Shown here: positions 22,697 to 34,600 of the stretch, piece after piece
How positions within the stretch are numbered: the stretch's first letter is position 1
How the letters are laid out: each line of letters starts with the position of its first letter
Assembly: GCA_934045905.1 (NCBI GenBank)
Contig: OW203762.1
Span: forward strand, 5,828,001-5,892,000
Direction: 5' to 3'
Source of the DNA: Leuctra nigra
Taxonomy: Eukaryota > Arthropoda > Insecta > Plecoptera > Leuctridae
Length of the DNA stretch: 64,000 bases
The notes under the pieces: model-generated
The model's database searches: none
What the model saw: only the letters and a program-made list of their open reading frames with translations
Told to the model about the DNA's origin: nothing
Translations under genes and position numbers: made by a program

Positions 22697-25600
22697 CTGA
22701 GAACAGATTAGATTCCTCCGTTCAAAGCTACAACTAGAGATGCTAATGTTTACAGTTAATTATAAATCGGAAAAGTTTCCGTTTTGTTTTTTCTTTTTCT
22801 ACCATTGTTTAGAGTTTAGACAATACCAAAACAATGCACAGGCCAGTTCTAGGACTAAGAACATGGGTGGGAAAACGAAAGTTGGTGAAAAACAAAGTCG
22901 CGGCCGCCCAGAGGGATTTTTTTTTTTATTATTGGAAGATCTTTGAAGAGCTTTTGAGTTTTTCTGGTATATATTGCCTTGCATTTTACACTTAACTTAG
23001 AAACACATTCAAATTAAATATAAACGCAGGAGGACAAGATCAGGATGACAAGAACATATCTATACAGAAGATGTGAGAATTTAAACAAAAAATTGGCAAA
23101 GGTAAAGAACCATTTAACTTTCCTGATAAAGGCGAACAGTATGAGGCGAACAGTGTGATACCTAAAGGTTTAAGGATAAAATCTAATTTTGGTGGTTTGA
23201 ATAAGAGCAAGAGCATTCTACATATTGCATATCAAAAACTTCTGAGGGAACTAATAAAGCAAACAAAATATAAAATATTTCGAATCAAGGAAGATTTGTC
23301 TATTAATTACAGGCAAATTGATATGAGTAGATCCAAATAGATTTAATATTCTTCATTCTATTGATAGAATTTATGCAAGAGTTTAATGAAACGAAGCAAT
23401 CCCAGATTATCAAATCCCAAAGATTATTGAAGGAGAAACATGATTCGATGAGTTTACCATTGAGGAAGAATCATGAATTTATAGAAAAAACGGTTATTAA
23501 TTTTTCTTCTAGAAATTTGCTTGAAGAGGAGAAAGAAGTGTTATCGAAGGGGTTAGGATTTGCTATCACCCCCAAATCAATCGATAAATTAGACATGATT
23601 GCTACGATTGAATTAGGAATGGCAAAATTACCATCAGACGAGAAGAAAGAAATCAGGAGTCAATTGAAATCTATTTTGGATAAACCATGCAGAATTAAAA
23701 GTAATTTATCAAAAAATGAACATAACATGATATAAACCTCAAGAATGATGAAACAATCATTTGTTTATCAGCTGATAAAGGGAAGGCAACGGTAATCATG
23801 GATAAAGTGGAGTATGAGGAAAAGATGATTGAGATTTTTGAAGATGAAGAGAATTTTGAGAAAATTGATAAAGACCCTACTAAATCTATAGAAAAGAAGA
23901 TTGGAGAATGTTTGAGAAAACATGCCAACGAATAGACCAAAACAGAAATTCCTGCGCATGCGTGAAGTTGACAATTTTACACCTTGACCCGTGTGACATC
24001 TCTAAATCACTGCCTTCTGCATACGAAAATTATAATGCAATAAGAAGGCTGCTTTTTAATTTTTGATTGTTGCTTTTTTGTTTTTTAAAATTTGTCTTTG
24101 GCTGTTATAAAATTATTTTAACAAAGAATATTTTATATAATGTATTGATATCAAGAATACTACTATTTAATTATAGATAGGTGAACTTTGAATTCAATTT
24201 ATTTAAAAGTGTGAATTGAAACTAAATTGATATTTTTTGTCACCACCGGAACACACCGAATGGTACGTAGTTCCAAACCGGATATAGATGACACTAGTCA
24301 TTTCTGTTTTGGTCTATTGGGAAACCAAGTGAAGAAAACTCTAACACCTAGTTATTGCAAGCCTCCTCATGCATTCGGACAACCGAAAATCCATAAGCCC
24401 AATCATCCGATGAGACCTATAATAAGCAGCAGGAATTCACCAAGTAGTAGTTTATCAAGATATTTACTTAATATTCTAAATCCTATTGTAAAATGCCTTC
24501 CACATAGACTGAAAGACTCGATTGATTTCAAAGATAAAATTGATAATATTCTATTAACACCTGAAGATAAACTGATTAGTTTTGATGTCATTAACATGTA
24601 TCCTAATATACCAATCCCCGAGACACTTCAAATTGTCAGAGAATGGTTGGAGAGTGATCTGGTGAATATTAATTGTGAATGGTCGATTAACACAATTATG
24701 GAATTGTTGAAAATGTGCCTGGATTCAAATTATTTCCAATTTGGTAACAGATCCTACAAGCAAACTAAAGGTTTGGCAATGGGAAGTTGCCTATCAAGTT
24801 TGTTGAGCGATATCTTTATGGCCAAAATAGAAGAGAGAATCCTTTCGAATAAGAAACTAAGACCTAAATTGTGGATCCGTTTCGTGGATGATGTTTTTGT
24901 TATATGGGACAAAGGAATAGAGAATGTTGAAGAATTTCTAGATCATATTAATTGCATGAATCCAGCGATAAAATTTACCAACGAAAATGAAATTGACGGA
25001 AAACTTCCATTTCTTGATTTCTTTGTTAAAAGAGTCGACAAAAAATTGGAAACCGAAGTATACAGGAAGCCCACACACACGAACCAGTACATCAATAGGT
25101 CGTCGAATCATCATCCAATCATCAAGGAAGGAACGTTGAAGTGTTTAGTCAACAGAGCACATACCCATTGTTCAACGAAGGAATCTCTAGAAACCGAATT
25201 GTCAAATTTAAAGGAAGCATTTTTACTTAATGGGTATACAATGAAATGGATTAATGGTATTTTCAATAATTGTCAAAATTTGCAAAAGGATGAAGAAAAG
25301 ATGATTAACACAGTTTCCTTATAATATATTCCAAAGGAGTTCCACCCGGCAGCCGAAGCGGTCGGACGTGTTTTCTGCTCGCTCTGTAGAGAGGTTGTTT
25401 GTGTGTGTGCGCGCTAGTTGTTATTGTTATTGTACCCAGTGCTACCGCGATATGGCTATGCCGACCTACGAAACAATATTTGCACAGAACGTCTTGCTAA
25501 ATAACCGAGTGTCGGATCTGTGCTTTATTATTCAACTCCTTAGGGAGAAAATCGCGTTACTTGACTTGAGAACGTCTGCAGTCAGTGAAATGAGGAACAG

Positions 25601-28600
25601 TTATTTTGACAGTAACAGTGCTATCAACAACCCCGCCCCCGGCAGTAACACCAACACCAGGGACAACAACAACAACAGGAACAGCAGCAGAAACAATAAC
25701 GGCAACAGCAACAACAACAACGACAACCACAGCAGATACAGCAGCTACAGCAGCGCTCCCGCAGGTGACAACAGTAACATCAGAAGAAACAACAACAGCA
25801 GCAACGATACCAGCAGCAAAAATGGCATCCGAAACAGCAACAACAATAACAACATTCGGTCCAGGGTGTTTACGAGATCTCGCCTCAAAATCTCGCCGGA
25901 CGACAATCCTGTACGCTTGCAGGCCAAGGATACTGATCCTATTTCCCGCCCCCTGGAGGTATCACCACCTACCGCGCTGCTCAGTCCAGGAAGTCCAGAC
26001 GTCTCTGAACTGCTCAGTCCAGGAAGTCCAGACGGCTCTGAACTTGAGAAGAGTGTCCGACCATCGCCCTCCAAGCTACTCAGTCCACTCAACTCAGTCT
26101 TCGAGATGGATGCCCGGCCGTCGCCTTTTACGCTATTCGGTCCGGATCTCACAGTCAACTCAGTCCTCGACAAGAGTGTGGAACCATCGCCTTCCACGCC
26201 CCAGAACACCCCAGTACGTACGGAGAATTCAGCCCTTGAAGTAAGTGCGGTTGTCAATCACGTTCCATCATTGATATCCTTATTCAATGCACTTACTCCG
26301 ATAACGAGTAAAGCTGAGTCATCATCATCATCACCATCACCAATTCAACTCCCCAGAAGGTCGAAGAGGACAAATGTAGTCGAGGATGGTCAACATTGAC
26401 TAGAATCGGGAGAAGTGTCGAATATCGGTACCTTTATGTTTCATGTCAACATTCGGAGCATTGAGAGGAAGGTGGAGGAGATCGAAATCTTCCTCGATTC
26501 CCTTAGTGAAACCGTGAGCATTCTTTGCTTTACTGAGACTTGGCTGTCTCGTGATCATGAGAGCGCCATCATTATCAATGACTTTACTCTTGCTGCTTGC
26601 TACTCGAGAGAGACCAAACGAGGAGGAGGAGTGTGCATTTATGTTCGCGAGTCAGACGCGTTCAAATACAAAGTACGCAAGGCGCCAGCATTGGAGGGGA
26701 CTTTTGAGATTTGTGTAGTGGATATTTTGTCTCCCACCCTGACGACAGTAGCGGTAGTTTACCGCGCACCTGATGCCAGGAATTTATCATGTTTTCTTAC
26801 CTGTTTGGAGGAGCTATTGGATCAGCTTAGTAAAACGGGACATCCGGTCACAGTTTGTGGTGACTGGAATGTAAATCTCCTGGACGAAGTAAACCATTCC
26901 ATGATTAGTGATTTAGCTGCTGCCTATGGATTTGACATTCAGCTTGATGGCGCTACCAGGGTCACTCCCCGATCACAAACAGCACTCGATGTGATTCTCT
27001 CGAATTGGGGCAAGCAAGGTTTCTTCGCTGTCATTGATCCCGGCTTGTCCGACCACAGCGGCCAATTACTCCAGATCCCAGGCATGAAGAACACTTCAGC
27101 TCTAAACTCAAATAAATCTAGATCAAAATCAACGCCTGTCTTGAAAAGGAAATTCACGGACGAAGCTGTCCAATCCTTCATCTGCGATTTGGGAATTGAG
27201 GACTGGGAGACAACATTTACCGGCGCCACTGTCGATGACAAGTATGACGCTTTTCTTCGCAACTTCCTGCTTCTGTTCGAAAAGAACTTCCCCAAGAAAG
27301 TGACCGCTGTTAGGAATGGCCCAGTATCAAAGGGATGGGCCACGGCTGAAATTAGGGACTTGTGCAAGAGGAAAAGACTGTTAAGTAGCTTGGTTAAGCG
27401 GGGGGCTAACCCCTTAATACGTTCGTCATTAAGAGCAATCAGTAAGGAGATAAAGATAAAGATTGCCGTTGCTAAAAAGGCCCACCACACGAAATTCATC
27501 CGGAAGGCAGGTAATAAACAAGCAGCAAGCTGGAAACTTGTAAAATCCTTAACGGGGAAAGGCAATAAATGTAATGAAACCATCACCCTACGCTGTGACG
27601 GGGTGGAAGTTACTGACCAAGAAGATGTCGCGAATAGACTTAATGACTACTTTATATCTGCTGGGGAAAGGATAGATGATGGTATGTCTGTTGGCGACAT
27701 CACTGACTGCATTCCAACATTAGAAACTGCTTGGCCCACGGCAGCACCAACTTTCTTGCCGCCTTTGGTTGCAGCGGAGGACATAACAAATGTTCTCAAA
27801 GAGTTTTCACCGAAGATGTCGTCTGGTTGGGATGAAGTACCAATGAAGATCCTCAAGAAGTGTGGCCCTTGGATTGCCGAACCACTGGCTCATGTGGCTA
27901 GTAATTCATTTCTTACTGGTGTTTTCCCGGAAAAAATGAAGCTGGCTGTTATCACACCAGTCTACAAGAAAGGGAGTAAAGCTGAATGTTCGAGCTATAG
28001 GCCAATATCCCTACTCTCATCGTTTGCTAAGATCTTTGAGAAGATTATGTACCAAAGGCTTATCAAGCATCTGGATACCTGTAAGATGATTTCAGAAAAC
28101 CAACATGGCTTCAGAAAAGGTTTCAGCACGACTACTGCTACATTCCAAATGTTGTTGAAAGTTACGAGTGCCCTTGAAAGCAAAGATTCAGTTGGTGTGA
28201 TTATGTGTGACCTCACTAAGGCATTTGAGGCAATGGACCACGATCTGCTACTGAAGAAGTTGGAGTGGTATGGTCTGACTGGAGCTACTGGGATGTGGAT
28301 GTCATCGTACCTCTCCAATAGGGAACAGTACGTCCGCCTTAGCCACCACGGCAGATCCCGCTGGGAAACTATGAGATGTGGAGTGCCTCAAGGATCTACA
28401 CTGGGGCCGTTACTCTTCTCGTTGTTGGTTAACGACTTAGCCCCTAGTATCACATCTGGTATGGGGAACCGGAAAGTAACCCAATTTGCCGATGACTCGA
28501 GTGCTGCAGTCGTAGCAAGAACCATCAACGAGCTGGACGCCGAATTGTCGGCCACTCTCCGTGACTTCGATAGCTGGTTCTCAATGAATCGTCTAAGGCT

Positions 28601-31600
28601 TAACAACGACAAAACCGAGGTTATGTGCTTTACTTCGTCCAGCAAGTCAGTGGACCTACCATCATTCCCTAATCTCAAGACGAGTGCGAAGTTTCTGGGC
28701 ATCACGGTTGACCACAGACTGACTTGGAAGCCCCATGTTGATAACCTTGTGAGCAGATTGTCCCGCATGAACATTGTGTATCGCATCCTGTCTCGGCAAG
28801 TGGACCTACCGACGATTCGGACCGTATACTTTGGCCAAGTCCAATCAATCATCCAGTACGGCATCATGTTTTGGGGTGGCACCTCGCTAAGTGCCAAAGT
28901 TTTTATATCGCAGAAACGAATAGTGCGGTCCGTTCTAGCATTGCATACCAGGGAGTCTTGCAGACGCGTGTTTATTGACTTAAAGATTCTTCCGGTGCCA
29001 TGTTTGTATGTCCTGTCTGTATGTGTTTTTACCCATGATAACCTGCACTATTTTACCCGTTATACGCATGACCACCACACAAGAGGATCTCACTTTTTAG
29101 CTCACGACTACCACCGTCTTGAGCGGACAAACAATTGGATCATTCAGTCGGGTAGGAAACTGTATAACCACCTGCCAATTGAGCTGAAACGACTCGACAA
29201 AGAACATTTTAAACTGTCTCTAAAAGCATATCTTTTAAAAAAATGTTTTTATAGTGTTGATGAATTTTTAGAGAATGTTCTGCAACTTTAATATAGAATC
29301 TTATTTGTGTTGACATGGCATGATCTCTCAGAGAATGCTGTACTAAATTAAGTTATGTGACATGGTTTATACAATGTATAATTGTTTCTTAACCGAATAA
29401 AAATACAATACAATACAATACAAAATAAGTCAGATGCCATAAGGAGAATTCTACGAACTTTTAATATTAGAACAACCTTTAAATCTGGATCAACCTTCAA
29501 AAAAATATTATCAGTCTCAAAACCTAACAATGACATTCAAAACGATTAAGGATGGGTGTACGGTATTCAATGTTCTTGTCAAGATTTGTACATAGGAGAA
29601 ACAATGAGAACAGTATCAGTAAGATGCAAAGAACATAACAGAAACCTTAATAATCAATGGAAGAACCCTAATGAAACTAATCAATCATCTTTACTAGCTG
29701 ATCATGCATTTAAAAATGTTCATTCAATCAACTGGGAGGAAGTAAAGAAGATCCCAGAAAAAAACACTCCGTGTAAAAAAGGCAGCCAAGTCTTTTTACT
29801 TTAAAAAAATTCAACACCGAAAAGGAGTGATATCAAAAAAGAAGCCAAGTCAATGACATTTCCAAATATTTAATCGTATCTTTGAAATAAAAGTATAAAC
29901 ACCGAGAAATACTTTACAAAAGGACTTGGCGCATCGTTTTTTTAAAGACATCATTCTATCCTATAAGTGGAAAGAAATTTACAATTAGGTACATTTTCCT
30001 CTTTTTTTTAGAGCCAGTATCTATGAATCAAGCTACTTTTAGTAATGGCTATTTTATAGTTTTGTCAATGGCGATAGAAGAAAGATTTCATGCTGTAATA
30101 GATAGGTAAAATAAAGTGGGAAGAATTAAATAACAATTGGAAGTGGGCTCATTTATATTTTTATAGCACTGTTAATATGGTGATATTAGAAGGGTATGTT
30201 TTCATAATTTGATCTTGATTGAGGGAAATCATGAAACGTTGTAAAATAATTACTTACTATCTATGGAACACTATTATATATTTTTGAAGTGTCAAGTGTA
30301 TCAAGTTAAAAAATTTAAAGAAATTCCATGTGCCGTCTCTGTGTACTTTGTGAAATGTATTGTTATAAAATGCGGATTAATAGAAATGTATTTCATGTTG
30401 AGAAGGTTTAACGCATGAGACTTAATTATGTTGGCCACGAAACAATATTACGAAGATAACTATTGTGTATTTATAGAAAACATAGGCAACAAGTTTCATA
30501 GCGTATATATTCAAATAGAAAATATTTTACAGTAGGTATGTATCCCAGAAAAAACACTCCGTGTAAAAATACCAGCCAAGTCTCTTTAACTATAAAAAAA
30601 ATAGAAGAAATCTAAAAATTCAGCACTGAAAAGGAGTGATATCAAAAAAGGAGCCAAGTCAACGAATTTTCCAAATTTTAATCGTACCATTGAAATAAAA
30701 ATATCAACCCCCGAGAAATACTTAAAAAAAGGACTTGGCGCATCGTTTTTTTAAAGACACTTTTCTATCCTAAAAGTATAGGAAGAACTCTACAAGTATA
30801 TTTTCCTGAGTATATCACATTCATTATCGACGAATCATACTACGTTTTAATATAACTAGTACTCTTACCTACTGGCAGTTTTGGTATTTTGTCAATATTC
30901 AGAGGAAATAAACGGATAAACGAATAACGAATAAACGGAAGCGGCCTAGTCTATTCGTTATTGCCACTATTTCTAGGGTCATTTTAATCAATCATACTTC
31001 TCAATATCGTGACTGAGGGAAATAGCGAAAGCGCTCATTACAAGAAGGCCGTCAATGAGATTTGTATAAGTGACTAGTGCACTGAGCCATGCTGCTCAAA
31101 TAATTACTGACTAGATTTTTATCTAAAGTAATACGTTATGTAATTTATGAATTTTTTTGGTATAAAATGTTAATTAATAGCAATTAATTACACGGCGAGA
31201 AGGTTCAAAGTATAATGCTGTAGTAGGTATGTTGATGTACCCACAAAACTATAGGTACCTACCAATCACAAACACAACTGTTCTGTATTTATTGCTTGTA
31301 AGACAATGCTATGTTTCTTTGCGTACTTATATTTAAATTTAAAATATTTTACAGAATGTTCAATATTTAATTTGAAAGTTTTGTCCCAATTTTTCTAGGC
31401 ATTTCTGAACTACGTAGTATGTGAGTGGCATAAGCTTAAGAATAGAAAAATGTCTTTAAAAAAACGATGCGCCAAGTCCTTTTTTTAAGTATTTCTCGGG
31501 GGTTGATATTTTTATTTCAATGGTACGATTAAAATTTGGAAAATTTGTTGACTTGGCTCCTTTTTTGATATCACTCCTTTTCAGTGCTGAATTTTTAGAT

Positions 31601-34600
31601 TTCTTCTATTTTTTTTTATAGTTAAAGAGACTTGGCTGGTATTTTTACACGGAGTGTTTTTTCTGGGATATCACTTCTTTTGTTAGTTTATTCATACAGC
31701 TTGTAGCACATGTCCGAGCAGGGACTAATTTCTTTAAAAAAATACGCCTCAACCGATTTGGTTACTATGAAAAGTTGCGTTTGGTATAAGATGAAAATGA
31801 TTATCCAAGAAGAATAGCTTAAGTTTCGTTATAATCGATCCAGCCGTTTTCGATACATGACGTCACTTCCGGTTTTGAAATAGCGGCCGAATTCCGGTAT
31901 AGGTAATAAGAAAACAATCTAGTTTTATCTAGTTGATACCTTCATGAACGACCATCTGAATTCCTAATCCCTATATTTCCGTAAAATCGGTCATGCCGTT
32001 TGTAATATATGACGTCACTTCCGGTTTCATTTAGTGGTTCCTGCCGCCATTTCCGGTACCATTAATTTATTTATTCATTTTTCACAATTGATTTTTCAAA
32101 TAAATAGCAGAATGAATACGCAGGAGCTAGTTCAGTTGCAATCGGTACAGGCGTTTTAGATATATGACGTCACTTCCGGTTTCAGGAATGGCGGCCGAGA
32201 ACACTGCTACCTTGAATATATAAATTGTATTGTCTATGTTACAATGTAAGTTAATTATGTACGTATTTTAAGTATAATTTGTTGAAATAAGTTAAATATT
32301 GCGTATTTATGACGTCACTTCCGGTTTAGAAAATAAGAAAATAATATTTTTTTTATTGATACTTCATATAGATGACCTTCTAAATCGAATGGCGCTAATT
32401 TCGTTCTAATCGGTCCAGACGTTTTTGAGTTATGACGTCACTTCCGGTTTCAAAATGGCGGCTTCCGGTTGGTTTTATAAAAAGGCACCTCAGACGCCAA
32501 AAGTGCACATGTGGTAAAAATTTCAGGTCGATCGGTTCAGCCGTTTAGGCTGTGGCGGTGATAGCGACGTTTCGTGATATCATCAGAATCATCATCATCT
32601 TCAGAATCAGAAAGTGGTGTAATTTCACTGTTTTCTCGGTCCTCTAGCGCGCAAATGGCATAACCTATTGTTCCCAAATTTGGTATATGTAGTGGGGTGG
32701 GCCATAGCTCGAAATTAAGATATTTCGCAACAATGTGAGATTTACCAATTTTGAGATCCAGTAGGCCGAAAATGCCATGTTGTTGCTTACAGTAAAAGTG
32801 TTTGGTCTGCTCCTCAGTTTATTAGGCATTTACGGTATGTTGAGTGACTGTGAGTGTATAGTACGACTTGGCTGGGTGGAGCGACCGCTCCACTAGATAA
32901 TATGTAATTGAAAGATGTGTCCCTATTATTCTAAAAATTCTAAATGACGGTTGTATATAAATGGCATATGCTTATGAATAGAAAAATGTCTTTAAAAAAA
33001 CGATGCGCCAAGTCCTTTTGTAAAGTATTTCTCGGTGTTTATACTTTTATTTCAAAGATACGATTAAATATTTGGAAATGTCATTGACTTGGCTTCTTTT
33101 TTGATATCACTCCTTTTCGGTGTTGAATTTTTTTAAAGTAAAGAGACTTGGCTGCCTTTTTTACACGGAGTGTTTTTTTCTGGGATATCACTTCTTTTGT
33201 TAGTTTATTCATACAGCTTGTAGCACATGTCCTACCAAGGACTAATTTCTTTAAAAAAATACGCCTCAACCGATTTGCTTACTAAGAAAAGTTGCGTTTG
33301 GTATAAGATGAAAATGATTATCCAAGAAGAATAGTCTAAGTTTCTTACACTCTGTCCAGACGTTTTCGATATCTGACTTCACTTCCAGTTTAAAAAATGG
33401 CGCTCAATAATACTGCCGCCTTGAATTCATAAAAGTGCAACATAATTGCATAATTAAGCTGCAATCTCTGCAGTTGTTTCCGAAATATGACGTCACTTCC
33501 GGTTTTGAAATAGCGGCCGAAAATAATGTCATCTTGAATCCATAAATATAAGGGCTATATAATTACATAATTTAGTTGCAATCGGTACATCTGTTTTCTA
33601 TAAATGACGTCACTTCCTGTTTTAAATATGGCGGCCAGAAATAATGTTGTCTTGAATTCATAATTATAAGTCCAACATAATTAGATAATTTAGTTGCAAT
33701 CGGTACAGCCGTTTTCGACATATGACGTCACTTTCGGTTTTAACAATGGCGGTCGAAAATAATGTCATCTTTAATTCAAAAATATAAGTCCTACATAATT
33801 ACATAATTTAGTTGCAATCGGTACAGCCGTTTTCGATATATGACGTCACTTCCGGTTTTAACAATGGCGGTCGAAAATAATGTCGTCTTTAATTCAAAAA
33901 TATAAGTCCTACATAATTACATAATTTAGTTGCAATCGGTACATCCGTTTTTGATATATGACGTCACTTCCGGTTTAAACAATGGCGGCCAAAAATAATG
34001 TCGTCTTGAATTCATAATTATTAGTCCTACACAATTCCAAAATTTGGTTACAATCAATACAGCCGTTTTCGATATATGACGTCACTTCCGGTTTTTGCAA
34101 ATGGCGGCCGAGTACACCGCAATCTTGAATTTATAATTATTCACAATGTATGTTTACTAAATATCTATGAAAAATTTAGATTGGTGAATTTAGTGTCATT
34201 TAGCATATTAATGGCGTCATTTAGCATATTTATGACGTCATTTCCAGTATAGGTAATAAGAAAACAATCTAGTTCTATCTAGTTGATACTTCATGAATGA
34301 CCTTCTGAATTCTTTAGCGCTAATTTCCGTCAAATCGGTCATGCCGTTTTCAATATATGACGTCACTTCCGGTTTCATTTAGTGGTTCCTGCCGCCATTT
34401 CCGGTACCGTTTATTTGTATATTCATTTATCCCAATTGATTTTTCAAAAAGATTGCAGAATGCATAGACAGGAGCTAGTTCAGTGGCAATCGGTACAGGT
34501 GTTTTCGATATATGACGTCACTTCCGGTTTCAGGAATGGCGACCGAGAACACTGTATTGAAATTATAATTATTTTGTATTGTCTATGTTACAATGTAAGC

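Larger units (their letters stand above)
25331..29423 (+). mobile_element. Nearly intact CR1-like LINE
   Basis: A 4.1-kb non-LTR retrotransposon with two long open frames (25368-26399 and 26415-29291), a 3' UTR, an AATAAA at 29396 and a terminal (ACAAT)n tail. It lies in the Penelope element: host sequence ends ...TATATT at 25330 and resumes AATAAG at 29424, which puts the two sides in one Penelope frame. No clear target duplication was visible. The second frame carries AP-type endonuclease and RT. Placement in the CR1/Jockey group rests on motif flavour and the short-repeat tail. Confidence 0.87.

Noticed and set aside
24227..25324. Telomerase reverse transcriptase
   Set aside because: Penelope RTs are related to telomerase, but the GIY-YIG domain and basic tail downstream and the RT motif style identify a Penelope element.
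25606..26244. Threonine/alanine-rich overlapping frame within LINE ORF1
   Set aside because: It arises from the ACN-rich low-complexity region in a shifted frame and has no domain.
31858..32447. Host promoter with CRE and ETS sites
   Set aside because: The same sites recur in every copy of a mobile element, with no adjacent host exon in the right orientation.
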